DNA of 64,000 bases, taken from NCBI RefSeq assembly GCF_006440675.2, contig NZ_CP083951.1, positions 2,451,501-2,515,500 of the forward strand, given 5' to 3'. Of the stretch, positions 1-10,317 are shown one piece after another (within the stretch, counting starts at the first letter, position 1; every line of letters starts with the position of its first letter). The notes beneath the pieces were generated by a model. It was not told the DNA's origin. It searched no databases and saw only the letters and a list, made by a program, of their open reading frames with translations. Position numbers and translations under genes: made by a program. This DNA is from Mesorhizobium sp. B2-8-5. GTDB lineage: Bacteria; Pseudomonadota; Alphaproteobacteria; Rhizobiales; Rhizobiaceae.

Positions 1-555
1 GCAGACGCGAATGCCGGAGCGGGCGAGATCGCGCGCCACAGGCAGCGTCATGCCGACGACGCCACCCTTGGAGGCCGCGTAGGCGGCCTGGCCGATCTGG
101 CCGTCATAGGCGGCGACGGAGGCGGTGTTGACGATGACGCCGCGCTCGCCGCCGGCGAGCGGATCGAGTTTCGCCGCCCGGTCGGCGACGAGGCGGATCA
201 TGTTGAAGGTGCCGATCAGGTTGATCTCGATCACCTTGCGGTACTGGTCGAGCGGATGCGGTCCGTCCTTGCCGATCGTCTTCACGCCGATGGCGATGCC
301 GGCGCAATTGACCAGGATGCGCGGCGGCCCGAGCTTTTCAGCCACTTCGGCGATCGCGGCGGCAGCGCCGTCGCCGCTGCCGACATCGCATTGGACGGCA
401 ATGCCGCCGATGTCGGCCGCGACTTTTGCCGCGCGCTCGATGCCCACGTCGAGGATGGCGACACTGGCGCCCTTGGCCGCCAACGCGCGCGCCGTCGCCT
501 CGCCAAGGCCCGATCCGCCGCCGGTGACGATCGCGATCTGGCCGTTCGGGTTCAT
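1..555 (-). CDS. 3-hydroxyacyl-CoA dehydrogenase-like SDR (3' end cut by window edge)
   Basis: Short-chain dehydrogenase/reductase expected to oxidise a 3-hydroxyacyl-CoA with NAD+ in fatty acid or branched-chain acyl breakdown. The first 185 codons are visible. The cofactor motif TGGGSGLG is at residues 11-18, NAG-type loop is present as VNCAG, and the catalytic YAASK follows the serine in NTASVAAYDGQ. The string GQAAYAASKGGVVGMTLP is typical of the type II (HSD10-like) 3-hydroxyacyl-CoA dehydrogenases, which is why I prefer this over a generic 3-oxoacyl-ACP reductase. The ATG at 555 gives MNPNGQIAIVTGG, the normal SDR start. The stop lies beyond base 1. Substrate is inferred from family likeness only. 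Confidence 0.85.
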   Translation of the reverse strand, partial: MNPNGQIAIVTGGGSGLGEATARALAAKGASVAILDVGIERAAKVAADIGGIAVQCDVGSGDGAAAAIAEVAEKLGPPRILVNCAGIAIGVKTIGKDGPHPLDQYRKVIEINLIGTFNMIRLVADRAAKLDPLAGGERGVIVNTASVAAYDGQIGQAAYAASKGGVVGMTLPVARDLARSGIRVC

Positions 556-582
556 GCAAGCCTCCCAGGATTTCGATTTATG

Positions 583-1188
583 CTACGAGGCGCGCAAGGG
601 AGGCGCAACCGCCATAGCCGGATCGATCGACTGCTGCGCCGTGGCAGCCGACCGCGCCAAGGCCGGCGCAGGTTCGGCAACCCTCGCCGTATTGGCGTGA
701 CAGACATCGCCGGCAAAGCGAGCGACGGCTCCGGGCTTGATTTCGTGATGCAGCAGGCGGTCGAGATCGACCGGACGCGGCATGGTGATCTGCCCGCGCG
801 GAAAGCGCTTGAAGCCCAGCGGCCCATAATATGGCTCGTCGCCGACCAGGATGACGGCCGGCGCGCCGGCTTTCCTGGCCGCCTCCAGCGCGATCGCCAC
901 CAGCTTGCGGCCGATGCCGAGATTCTTGTAGGCGGGGCGCACCGCGAGCGGGCCGAGCATCATGGCGCGACCGGCGCCAGCGGCCACGCGCGTCATGCGC
1001 ACGGAAGCGATGACCGTGCCGTCCTTGACGGCGACGAAGGACATCGAGCGGTCATGTCCGCCGGCCTCGCGGATCTTGTAGGCAGCAAGCACGAAACGAC
1101 CCGGGCCGAAGGCCTCGTCGTTGATGGCTTCGATTTCAGGGTCATGCGCCGGGGTTTCCGGCAGGTATTTCACGTCGGCAAGGCTCAT
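583..1188 (-). CDS. GNAT family N-acetyltransferase
   Basis: Predicted acetyl-CoA dependent N-acetyltransferase of the YhbS-like group, about 201 residues. The central part carries the GNAT acetyl-CoA loop (LAVRPAYKNLGIGRKLV, an R/Q-x-x-G-x-G/A variant) and the following YYGPLGFKRF motif typical of YhbS-like proteins. The ATG at 1188 (MSLADVKYLPETP) is preferred because a GGAACG sequence lies upstream; an in-frame start at 1227 would add 13 residues but has no visible ribosome site. The C-terminal 30 residues are Ala/Pro rich and probably disordered. It sits upstream of the SDR gene with a 27-base gap and the same orientation, so co-transcription is possible. Substrate unknown. Confidence 0.85.
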   Translation of the reverse strand: MSLADVKYLPETPAHDPEIEAINDEAFGPGRFVLAAYKIREAGGHDRSMSFVAVKDGTVIASVRMTRVAAGAGRAMMLGPLAVRPAYKNLGIGRKLVAIALEAARKAGAPAVILVGDEPYYGPLGFKRFPRGQITMPRPVDLDRLLHHEIKPGAVARFAGDVCHANTARVAEPAPALARSAATAQQSIDPAMAVAPPLRAS

Positions 1189-1495
1189 GGTCTTTGCGTT
1201 CCGGTATGCGAGGAAGGTTTGCTGCAAGCGGCAGCGTTCGCCAGTCAGCGCTACTTAAGCGCGGGCGCCCTTTCGTCGTCGGTCGAACCGGATCGAGGCA
1301 AAGTCGAACATGGGCGCCTCCGCTAGCACCAATTCTGCGCCGCTGCAATCGGTGCTTTCCGGCTTTCTTTGCCTCGCGCGCCGAACTTGTCCGTCTCCGA
1401 CCGGTTTCGTCATTTGACGAACTGTTCAGCGCCTGAGGGCTTCGCCGGCCCGGTCATCAACCTAGATAATCTCCAACCGCAAGGGAGATTTTCGC
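1189..1495. other. Intergenic region without a gene
   Basis: Divergent promoter region between the acetyltransferase and the glutathionyl-hydroquinone reductase gene. I see no conserved coding frame, RNA or clear repeat here. The last bases contain the ribosome site AAGGGAG for the next gene. Confidence 0.5.
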
Positions 1496-2482
1496 ATGGG
1501 ATTGCTGATCGAAGGCAAATGGCAGGATCGCGCGCCGAACACCGACAGCGGTGGGCGGTTCGTGCGGACGGAGTCGCAATGGCGCGACTGGATTACGCGC
1601 GATGGCAGGCCGGCCGAAGGGCGCGCACGCGGCTTCAAGGCGGAACCCGGCCGCTATCACCTCTATGTCTCGCTCGCCTGCCCATGGGCGCATCGCACAC
1701 TGATCTTCCGTGCCCTGAAGAAGCTCGAGGACATCATTTCGGTCTCCGTGGTGCATCATTTCATGGGCGAGAACGGCTGGACCTTCAAAGCCGAGGACGG
1801 CGCCACCGGCGACACGCTCTACGGTCTCGATTTCCTGCACCAGATCTATGCCAAGGCCGATCCGGCCTATTCAGGCCGTGTGACGGTGCCGGTGCTGTGG
1901 GACAAAAGGCAGCAGACCATCGTGAACAACGAGTCCTCCGAGATCATCCGCATGCTCAATTCCGCCTTCGACGAATGGGGCGATGCCGGTCTCGACTTCT
2001 ATCCGGCGGCGCTGCGGGCGGAGATCGACAAGATCAACGCGCTGGTCTATCCGGCGATCAACAACGGCGTCTATCGCGCCGGCTTCGCCACCGCGCAGAA
2101 AGCCTATGAGGAAGCGTTCGGCGAATTGTTCTCGGCGCTCGATACGATCGAGGAGCGGCTTTCGAACCAACGCTATCTGGCCGGCGAACGCATCACCGAG
2201 GCCGATTGGCGGCTGTTCACGACGCTGGTTCGTTTCGATCCGGTCTATGTCGGCCACTTCAAATGCAATTTGCGCCGCATCGCCGACTATCCGAACCTGT
2301 CGAACTATCTGCGCGATCTCTATCAGGTGCCCGGCGTCGCGGGCACGGTCAACCTGCATCACATCAAGGCGCATTACTACGGCAGCCACGGGTCGATCAA
2401 TCCGACGGGAATCGTTCCGGCAGGGCCTGAGCTTGATTATGCCGCGCCGCATGACCGGAACAGGTTCAGGAAGGCGGCTTGA
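1496..2482 (+). CDS. yqjG: Glutathionyl-hydroquinone reductase (GST superfamily, Xi class)
   Basis: Predicted to reduce glutathionyl-hydroquinones with glutathione, releasing GSSG, in the cytoplasm. At 328 residues it has the length of the YqjG/ECM4 family rather than of ordinary GSTs (about 200). The catalytic cysteine sits in the diagnostic CPWAHRT motif at residues 62-68, and the C-terminal half is helical with the family-typical FDxVYVGHFKCN segment. The ATG at 1496 follows AAGGGAG at suitable spacing. It is a single gene flanked by an intergenic region and a convergent membrane protein gene. The symbol is by homology with E. coli; the organism may use another name. Confidence 0.9.
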   Translation: MGLLIEGKWQDRAPNTDSGGRFVRTESQWRDWITRDGRPAEGRARGFKAEPGRYHLYVSLACPWAHRTLIFRALKKLEDIISVSVVHHFMGENGWTFKAEDGATGDTLYGLDFLHQIYAKADPAYSGRVTVPVLWDKRQQTIVNNESSEIIRMLNSAFDEWGDAGLDFYPAALRAEIDKINALVYPAINNGVYRAGFATAQKAYEEAFGELFSALDTIEERLSNQRYLAGERITEADWRLFTTLVRFDPVYVGHFKCNLRRIADYPNLSNYLRDLYQVPGVAGTVNLHHIKAHYYGSHGSINPTGIVPAGPELDYAAPHDRNRFRKAA

Positions 2483-2503
2483 AATCCATCGACCGCGAGC
2501 AGG

Positions 2504-2989
2504 TTATTGAAAGGGCTCCGCATCGAGTTGAGCCCGTCTGCCGCGGTTGGCCTTCAAAAACCTTTTGCCGAACCGTTTGTTGAAGCCGATGGCGTTGATG
2601 CAAAAACCAAACAGCGCAAGTATTGCCAGAACCATTACCCAGGCTCCGGCGGAGACGTGTTCCAAGCTCGCCGGCGTGATGCCTACCGCCATTGAAAACA
2701 GCAGGCAAACCATTGAAAACAGCAGCGATGCGGCTGTCGAAAATATGACTATTTTCCAGTACTCGTTTCGCTCAAAAAGCCTTCCGTGTCGTTTTATGAA
2801 TGCCCAGTAAGAGAAAGAGGTGGATGCGAATACTATGGCTAGATTAACGGGTGTTGCCGTGGCTGACTCCATGGATGGAACCATATACACAAAGGCGATC
2901 CATGCGAGATACAATACGATTGTAATAGTAATGTAAATTCCGACGTAGCGCCAAATATTCACCGTTTCCATGTTGTCTATGAGCATCAT
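2504..2989 (-). CDS. Small four-helix membrane protein, function unknown
   Basis: A 161-residue protein with four clear hydrophobic segments (roughly residues 12-32, 45-62, 82-105 and 118-138) and a basic C-terminus. The layout is that of small inner-membrane proteins such as the ABZJ_00895 family, but I cannot assign a function. The ATG at 2989 is chosen because GCGGGGAAAT precedes it; the open frame runs further upstream to 3175 without a ribosome site. This gene and its upstream spacer are visibly poorer in G+C than everything around, with many AAT/ATT/AGA codons, which suggests relatively recent acquisition. It is convergent with the preceding reductase gene. Confidence 0.7.
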   Translation of the reverse strand: MMLIDNMETVNIWRYVGIYITITIVLYLAWIAFVYMVPSMESATATPVNLAIVFASTSFSYWAFIKRHGRLFERNEYWKIVIFSTAASLLFSMVCLLFSMAVGITPASLEHVSAGAWVMVLAILALFGFCINAIGFNKRFGKRFLKANRGRRAQLDAEPFQ

Positions 2990-3056
2990 ATTTCCCCGCG
3001 TTTCAGAAATGATAGAGTCTTGAATTTCAAACGCAAGAAAAATCGCCGGGATCAAG

Positions 3057-3560
3057 TCACCAGTAGAGGGATGGTAATTCGGCTCCAAGAATTTCAGCGA
3101 TCCGTCGAAGTGTCGCCGGCGTCGTATTTTCCGGCAAACGATCGAGCGGAAAGAAAACCGCCTCGGCGATCTCATGGTCGGGCAGTTTCGGCGCCGTCTG
3201 GCGGAAAGCTTCGATCAGATAAAGGCCGACATGATCGCGCTTGCTGGGGCGGCGGTTGAAATGCATCGATTTCAGCACCGGCGGCGCGGTCAGAGCGATA
3301 TTGCCTTCCTCGGCCAGTTCGCGCGCCAGCGCTTCCTCGAGAGTTTCGCCGACCTCGACGCCGCCGCCCGGCAATTGCCAACCGGGAACATAGGTGTGGC
3401 GGATCAGGAAGACGGAGTTGGAGGCGCGGTCATAGACCAGTCCGCGCACGCCAAGCGTCATCGGGCGGCGCAACAGGAAGTAAAAATGGAACAGCCTTGC
3501 CCGCAACCCCGGCCAGCCGGTCTGGCGGAATGCCTCTTCCGAATCGGTTCGGCGATTCAT
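3057..3560 (-). CDS. NUDIX hydrolase
   Basis: Predicted pyrophosphohydrolase acting on a nucleoside diphosphate linked to another moiety, 167 residues. The Nudix box lies at residues 66-88: the G-x5-E-x7-REL-x-EE core (E72, R80, E81, E84, E85) is intact, so the metal-binding glutamates are present. The glycine that normally follows EE-x is displaced by one position (EEGNI instead of EExGI). The ATG at 3560 starts MNRRTDSEEAF; upstream frame is open but runs into a perfect palindrome. Substrate cannot be told from sequence. Confidence 0.88.
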   Translation of the reverse strand: MNRRTDSEEAFRQTGWPGLRARLFHFYFLLRRPMTLGVRGLVYDRASNSVFLIRHTYVPGWQLPGGGVEVGETLEEALARELAEEGNIALTAPPVLKSMHFNRRPSKRDHVGLYLIEAFRQTAPKLPDHEIAEAVFFPLDRLPENTTPATLRRIAEILGAELPSLYW

Positions 3561-3570
3561 CCAACGATCC

Positions 3571-3612
3571 CCAAGCAGATGTTCGTGGGTTGCCCCACGA
3601 ACATCTGCTTGG
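3571..3612. repeat. Perfect 19-bp palindrome with 4-base loop
   Basis: Bases 3571-3589 are exactly complementary to 3594-3612, leaving the loop TTGC. It lies 10 bases upstream of the NUDIX start codon and 119 bases upstream of the divergent metallophosphoesterase, so it is in a promoter region and not behind a gene. No T-run follows on either strand that would make it a normal terminator. Its perfection suggests a mobile palindromic unit or a strong operator/mRNA leader structure. Confidence 0.9.
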
Positions 3613-3730
3613 CTTTCCTTGTTTTTCGCAGGTTCGGACCGCAAAACCGTGGGACACTTTTGCGGAACCTGCGTGGGCGAACAGCAAACGGTGAGTGGAA
3701 AGCCTCGCCGGCGTCGCTTAAGAAGGGGCC

Positions 3731-4666
3731 ATGTTCAGGCTCGCGCATATTTCCGATGCTCATCTGGGACCGCTGCCCGATGTAACCTATCGCGACCTCG
3801 CGTCCAAGCGCGTGCTGGGCTATGTCAACTGGCAGCGCAATCGCCGCCGCCATATGCATGACGCGGTGATCGACACCATCGTCGCCGACATCAAGGCCGG
3901 CACGCCCGATCACCTCGCCGTCACCGGCGATCTCGTCAACCTGGCGCTCGACGGCGAGATCGAGATGGCCAAGCACTGGCTGGAGACGCTCGGATCGCCG
4001 CATGACGTCTCCGTGGTCCCCGGCAATCACGACGCCTATGTGCCAGGCGCCTTCGACAAGGTTTGCCGGGCGTGGGCTCCCTGGATGACGGGCGACGGCG
4101 TCAACAGCCCGGTCGACCGCAATTCCTTTCCGTATCTGCGCGTGCGCGCCAATGTCGCGCTGATCGGCGTCACCACGGCGCGCGCCACCGCGCCCTTCAT
4201 GGCCAACGGCTTCTTCATGGAGGGGCAGGCCGAGCGGCTCGGCAAGATCCTCGACGATGCGGCGAAACAAGGGCTTTTCCGCGCCATCATGATCCACCAC
4301 CCGCCGGTGCGCGGCGCCGTACCGCAGCATAAGCGGCTGTTCGGCATCGCTCGCTTTCACAAGGTCATTCGCCGGCATGGCGCGGAACTCGTCCTGCACG
4401 GCCATTCGCATCTGCCGTCGCTGTTCACCATCGGCGCACGTGGCGCCAAGGTGCCCGTGGTCGGGGTTGCCGCCGCAGGCCAGGCACCGGGCGGCAAGCA
4501 TCCGGCCGCTCAGTACAATCTGTTCGAAATCGACGGCGAAAAAGGCGACTGGCGTCTCCGCCTGATCCGGCGCGGCCTGACGGGGCCGGCGCTGCCGCCT
4601 TCGGATCTGCAAACGATGGATCTCGACGTGCCGGTCGTGAAGGACCGTGAACTCGTCAGAAGCTGA
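3731..4666 (+). CDS. Calcineurin-like metallophosphoesterase
   Basis: Predicted dinuclear-metal phosphoesterase, 311 residues. All family signatures are visible in order: D-x-H (HISDAHLG, residues 7-14), GDLVN, the GNHD box (PGNHDAY), an HHPP histidine and the final HGHSHLP. No signal peptide, so cytoplasmic. Its 3' end overlaps the end of the convergent gene at 4656 by 11 bases. Family members cleave cyclic nucleotides, phospholipid head groups or dinucleotides; nothing here decides which. Confidence 0.9.
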   Translation: MFRLAHISDAHLGPLPDVTYRDLASKRVLGYVNWQRNRRRHMHDAVIDTIVADIKAGTPDHLAVTGDLVNLALDGEIEMAKHWLETLGSPHDVSVVPGNHDAYVPGAFDKVCRAWAPWMTGDGVNSPVDRNSFPYLRVRANVALIGVTTARATAPFMANGFFMEGQAERLGKILDDAAKQGLFRAIMIHHPPVRGAVPQHKRLFGIARFHKVIRRHGAELVLHGHSHLPSLFTIGARGAKVPVVGVAAAGQAPGGKHPAAQYNLFEIDGEKGDWRLRLIRRGLTGPALPPSDLQTMDLDVPVVKDRELVRS

Positions 4667-5276
4667 TCTTCATGTGCACGATGCGATCCCAGAACAACGC
4701 CAGCGAAACAGCCAGGCCGACAAGGGCGCCGGCGGCGATCAGGCCGAGGCCGGCGAAGAACGTCGTCCAGCCATTGCTGCGGCGGGTTTCGGATCGGATC
4801 GGCGGCTCCGCTTCCTTGACCATGGGGCGATGCAGGCCCGGAACGGCGCTCTCCATGCTCCCTTCCATCATGCGCTGCCGCTCGACGACACGTTCCGCCA
4901 CGTAGCGCGTCACCGCATCGGCAACGGCTTTCAGCTCGGTCGATTCGGCCAGCACCACGCGGCCGACGCGCGTATCCTTGAGGAATCGATAGGTGCGGCG
5001 GTCGCGTCCCATGGCGACGTGGCTCACCGCGTCGATCCATAGCCGCGGCTGCAGGCCGGACGAGACGGCGAAGTCGAAGCTGTCCATGTCGGCCGGAACA
5101 TCGGCAAAGACCGGGGCGAGCTCGGCTGCCAGAAGATCGAGGCGCATGCGGTGCGCGTCCCGCATCTCCACAATCACATCGTCGCGGTCGGCGAAGGCGT
5201 TCTTGATGTCGCGTACCGCATCGGCGAGCTTCCGCGACGGCTCGATCGGGGTGATTTTGTCGCCTGCATCCTTCAT
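4656..5276 (-). CDS. Conserved hypothetical, C-terminal membrane anchor
   Basis: A 206-residue protein not recognised by function. The first 160 residues are soluble and charged, with VPADMDSFDFAVSSGLQPRLWID and a segment dense in Arg/Glu; the last 40 residues contain one long hydrophobic helix (about residues 172-196, rich in Gly/Ala/Leu) and a short basic-aromatic tail, so it is probably a tail-anchored inner-membrane protein facing the cytoplasm. The ATG at 5276 has GAGG upstream (spacing about 8). The open frame to 5333 has no ribosome site. It is monocistronic and convergent with the phosphoesterase gene. Confidence 0.7.
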   Translation of the reverse strand: MKDAGDKITPIEPSRKLADAVRDIKNAFADRDDVIVEMRDAHRMRLDLLAAELAPVFADVPADMDSFDFAVSSGLQPRLWIDAVSHVAMGRDRRTYRFLKDTRVGRVVLAESTELKAVADAVTRYVAERVVERQRMMEGSMESAVPGLHRPMVKEAEPPIRSETRRSNGWTTFFAGLGLIAAGALVGLAVSLALFWDRIVHMKISF

Positions 5277-5412
5277 GGCGGCTGCCTCGTTGTTGGTTAA
5301 CAGCGAGTTAACACAATCGCGGGCAAAATGCACTGCCGACGACGAGCCGTGCGACTGCTGCGGTCCGGCGGAAGCGGGTTACGGATATTTTTCGAGGTCG
5401 GTTCGGGAGAGG

Positions 5413-6216
5413 TCAGCTCGCCGCGGCGCCCAGCGGTGGAAGCAATCGTCTGCCGCGCCGGCGCGTGTTGCGACGCACGATTTCGGCAATCAAGTCTGGA
5501 GCTTCCTCAACCAGCATATGACCCGCGTCAAGGACATGGTGCAGGTGGAAATGCGACGGCAGCGCCTCGGCCTGCTCGACCGGCAGCAGCGGATCCTCCG
5601 CTCCCCAGACAACCATCACCGGCATGTCAAGCGTATCCAGCTGCGCGCGGGGGATCACTCCTTGCCGGTCATCCCTTGTCATCGCGGCCGCCATATCGAT
5701 CAGGGTCTGCAACTGGCCCGGCCGGGTGCGCATCCGGCACAACGCATCCACCACGTGGTTGGGCGGCGCGCTGCGCGGACCCGACATGGCCGCAAGACTG
5801 GCGCGGACCTGCTTCCTGCCGGCCGCAGCGGCATAGCGGCGCAGCAAGGCTGCGTTTACCTCCGGGCCGAAGCCGCCGGGCGCCAACAGAGTGAGCGAAG
5901 CAATCCTGTCGGGGTCGGCGAGCGCCATCAGTGTCGCGATCGCGCCGCCCATGGAGTGACCGACGAGGTGGACCTTGCCCAACTGGCGCGCGGCAAGATC
6001 GGCCAAGATGGCCCGCGCGGTCGGCTTGGCGCCGCCCATGCCTTCGCATTCGAGTGATTGTCCATGGCCCGGCAGATCATAGGCCAGCACTCTCGCCTCC
6101 GCCGCCAGCGAGGTCGCGACGTCACGCCAGATCTCACTACAGGCTCCTAAGCCGTGCAGAAGGACGATCGTCTTCGGACCAGCGCCGCCCACGGCGGCAT
6201 AAGGGAATGGAAGCAT
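5413..6216 (-). CDS. Alpha/beta hydrolase
   Basis: Predicted serine hydrolase of the alpha/beta fold, 267 residues. It shows the oxyanion HGLG motif (LLHGLGACSEIW), DLPGHGQS, the nucleophile elbow GHSMGG, the late acid in WGAEDPLLP and the catalytic histidine in DAGHMLVEEAP. The start at 6216 (MLPFPYAAVGG) suits the fold; there is no good ribosome site and the frame is open to 6342. The sequence is close to the lid-containing hydrolases that include acetoin dehydrogenase-associated or meta-cleavage hydrolases, but no pathway genes are beside it, so the substrate is open. Confidence 0.88.
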   Translation of the reverse strand: MLPFPYAAVGGAGPKTIVLLHGLGACSEIWRDVATSLAAEARVLAYDLPGHGQSLECEGMGGAKPTARAILADLAARQLGKVHLVGHSMGGAIATLMALADPDRIASLTLLAPGGFGPEVNAALLRRYAAAAGRKQVRASLAAMSGPRSAPPNHVVDALCRMRTRPGQLQTLIDMAAAMTRDDRQGVIPRAQLDTLDMPVMVVWGAEDPLLPVEQAEALPSHFHLHHVLDAGHMLVEEAPDLIAEIVRRNTRRRGRRLLPPLGAAAS

Positions 6217-6421
6217 GAAAATGGAGCGGTGAAGAAGACAGGCAGCAATTTCAAATTGTGGCTGAATTGCTCCCGATCCAGACCCATGGCCAGTAAAATT
6301 TTCGCGACCGCGGCGCCCGTCAGGCGTTCGACGCGCAAGCATGTCCTAATACTTGCTGGATCACAGCATCATACTTTCGCGCTCCGGCGATCGTGTGGCC
6401 CAAACACAGGCGCGGAGTGGA

Positions 6422-8212
6422 TTAGCTCGGGTTGCCGATCCCGGCGGCCCGCAGGGACTGCACCAGCCGGTCGGTGAGATCGGCGGGGTATTTGCGGTCG
6501 ACGAATGTCGCGCGCGGGTCGGCGGCGAATTTCGGGAATTCAGCGGTGAGCTTGTTGGCAAGCTCGCCCGCCAGCTTGTCGCGGCCTGAAATCCTGGCGC
6601 CGATCAGGCGCGCGGCCAGGTAGTGCGGCTTGGATGCCGTCGTGCGTAAAGACTCGCTGGTGACCGCCGCCTTTCTCATATCGCCCTGCATGAAGGCTCC
6701 GATGAACAGGCCATAGTCCCACCAGGTCGGATGGCCGCTGAAGGCCTCGACCGCGTGGCCCAGGATTGGCGTTCCCTCGTCATATTTGCCGGCGAAGATC
6801 AGACCGTAACCATAGCCGGCGGCCATGCCGAGATCGTACGGGTTGAGTTCGTAGGCCTTTCGCATCCACCGGATCGCTTCGTCGGTGTTGCCGAGACGCG
6901 AGTTGAGGTAGCCGAAGGCGAGATGCGCATGCGGGCTCATCGGCCCCATCTGAACGGCGCGGTGGGCAAGCGACATGGCCTTTTCCAGCGAAGCGCCGGC
7001 GGGATACGCATAGTGGTTGGTGACAGCTTCCGTATGAAGCGAGGCCAGTTCCGCGTAGACAAGCGACGATTTGGTGCCTTCGCTGACCAGCTTCTCCAGG
7101 CAGCGATACGCAGCCTCGTGGGTCGCGGCGCTCATGTCGAGATAATAGCGGTCGTCGAGCACCAGGCATCCGATCTGGCTGGTCCGGATGTCGCTCTGGT
7201 CAATGTAGCTGTAGATCGCGCCCGACGCGGGAACGGTCGAGGTAAGAAGGCTGGCGATGTTGCTTTCAACCGCAACGGAGGCGCTCTCGGCCGATGTCAG
7301 GTTGCGCGACAGGAGAACCCGGCCGGTCGCGACGCTCTGCAATTCCACCGTGACGTCGCCGGCAGCAGGCCCGGGGACAATTTCGAAAACGAAACTGATT
7401 GGATCGGCGGACCGATCGCGCGTCGAATCCGGGTCACGCCCGATGAAATCGATGGTGTCGAAACCGGCAAGCCCGGCGCGCAGCGATGACGCGACGCGAG
7501 CTGCTTCCGCTCCATCCGCCTTCATCGCAATGTAGATCAGCGGCAGCGAGTCGAATGCCGGCTGGGCGGCGGTGCCAGCCAGGCGCGCCGTTTCGACTGT
7601 CGCGGTCGTGTCGCCGCCGTTGAGGAAGGCACTGCTTTGACGCGCGATGAGCACGCCGAGCATGACAATGACCAGGACCATGGCAGCCCAGAAGAACCGC
7701 AACTGCCGCGTGAGCGACTGGGCAGGTGCCGCGGGCGCCATGAGCGCTACAGGCTCACCGAGCGTCGGGCCATGGAGATATTCGGCCGCGGCCGGAGCAG
7801 CGTTGGCAGATGCGCCTGATCGTGCGATGGCGCCGGAGGCGGACCTGGCGTCGCCAGGCAGGCGAATTGCATTCAGCTCATAGGACGGGACATAGCCGCC
7901 ACGCGGAATCGCGATGCGCACGGGCTCGGCGACACCTTCATTGGCGAAGTACTGCTCGAGGAGCTCGCGCAGGCGGCCGGCCTGGACCCTGACCACGGCA
8001 TCGGTGGAGGCATCGAAATCGCCGTCCTTGCCGAAGACGTCCATGGCGATGGAAACGCCTTTCAGCCTGTCCGCCTCGCCGGCCTGCTCGCGTTCGACCA
8101 GATAACGTAATAGCCTGCGGGCACGCTCGGATCGTCCGAACGTTTCGCTGGCTAGCAGTCGCTCCAATGTCTCGCGCACTGCGGGGGCGGCAGGCGGGGC
8201 ATGCTCCAAGTG
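6422..8212 (-). CDS. Membrane-spanning TPR regulator with N-terminal LASxxF-type domain
   Basis: A 596-residue protein. Residues about 10-110 match a domain I know from many proteobacterial and acidobacterial regulators (LERLLASETFGRSERARRLLRYLVE ... DAVVRVQAGRLRELLEQYF ... IPRGGYVP), generally fused to TPR or kinase parts and thought to be a DNA-binding-like helix domain. One transmembrane helix follows (about 175-195, MVLVIVMLGVLIA), then a periplasmic TolB-like region, and TPR units near the C-terminus (AHLAFGYLNSRLGNTDEAIRWMRKAYELNP). The overall plan is like CadC: cytoplasmic sensor output, membrane helix, periplasmic sensor. The start is uncertain: TTG at 8212 has AAAGG eight bases upstream; a TTG at 8275 would add 21 residues. 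No ATG fits. Confidence 0.75.
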   Translation of the reverse strand, partial: HLEHAPPAAPAVRETLERLLASETFGRSERARRLLRYLVEREQAGEADRLKGVSIAMDVFGKDGDFDASTDAVVRVQAGRLRELLEQYFANEGVAEPVRIAIPRGGYVPSYELNAIRLPGDARSASGAIARSGASANAAPAAAEYLHGPTLGEPVALMAPAAPAQSLTRQLRFFWAAMVLVIVMLGVLIARQSSAFLNGGDTTATVETARLAGTAAQPAFDSLPLIYIAMKADGAEAARVASSLRAGLAGFDTIDFIGRDPDSTRDRSADPISFVFEIVPGPAAGDVTVELQSVATGRVLLSRNLTSAESASVAVESNIASLLTSTVPASGAIYSYIDQSDIRTSQIGCLVLDDRYYLDMSAATHEAAYRCLEKLVSEGTKSSLVYAELASLHTEAVTNHYAYPAGASLEKAMSLAHRAVQMGPMSPHAHLAFGYLNSRLGNTDEAIRWMRKAYELNPYDLGMAAGYGYGLIFAGKYDEGTPILGHAVEAFSGHPTWWDYGLFIGAFMQGDMRKAAVTSESLRTTASKPHYLAARLIGARISGRDKLAGELANKLTAEFPKFAADPRATFVDRKYPADLTDRLVQSLRAAGIGNPS

Positions 8213-8357
8213 TCGAACCTTTCGAAGTCGGCACAGGTTAGGGCGCGATAATATAGCGCTCGCGCCGGCGCACAAGGATGCTTCTATTATGCTTTCGCGT
8301 AAGCCACCGGAAATTCCCCCGCAGGTTAACGAATGGCAGCTTTCGCATCTGTGTCTG

Positions 8358-8388
8358 AAGCGTGGCGCAATTGGAATGCGCCACGCTT
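8358..8388. terminator. 12-bp stem-loop behind leuA
   Basis: Bases 8358-8369 pair perfectly with 8377-8388 around a 7-base loop. It lies 49 bases beyond the leuA stop. There is no T-run on the leuA strand, so it may protect the mRNA end or be rho-assisted instead of a classic intrinsic terminator. Confidence 0.6.
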
Positions 8389-8436
8389 GAACAGATCTAC
8401 CCGGTCAAGCCTGCCGCCGAGCCTGATCGTTTCGCA

Positions 8437-10245
<1,809 letters not shown>

Positions 10246-10269
10246 TCATTCGCTTGATATGATTTTGCC

Positions 10270-10317
10270 AAGGAGCATGCGCCTGAGGCGGCGGGTACCG
10301 ACCGCCGGGCGCTCCTT
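10270..10317 (-). promoter_or_regulatory. Strong hairpin at the end of the leuA leader ORF
   Basis: The outer arms 10270-10276 and 10311-10317 are complementary, and an inner perfect stem pairs 10289-10294 with 10302-10307. The base of the structure overlaps the stop codon of the 39-codon leader ORF. A ribosome position in the Leu run just upstream would decide whether it forms. No U-run follows, so if it acts it would be as an antiterminator, a rho-type or a translation-affecting element. Role is inference. Confidence 0.45.
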
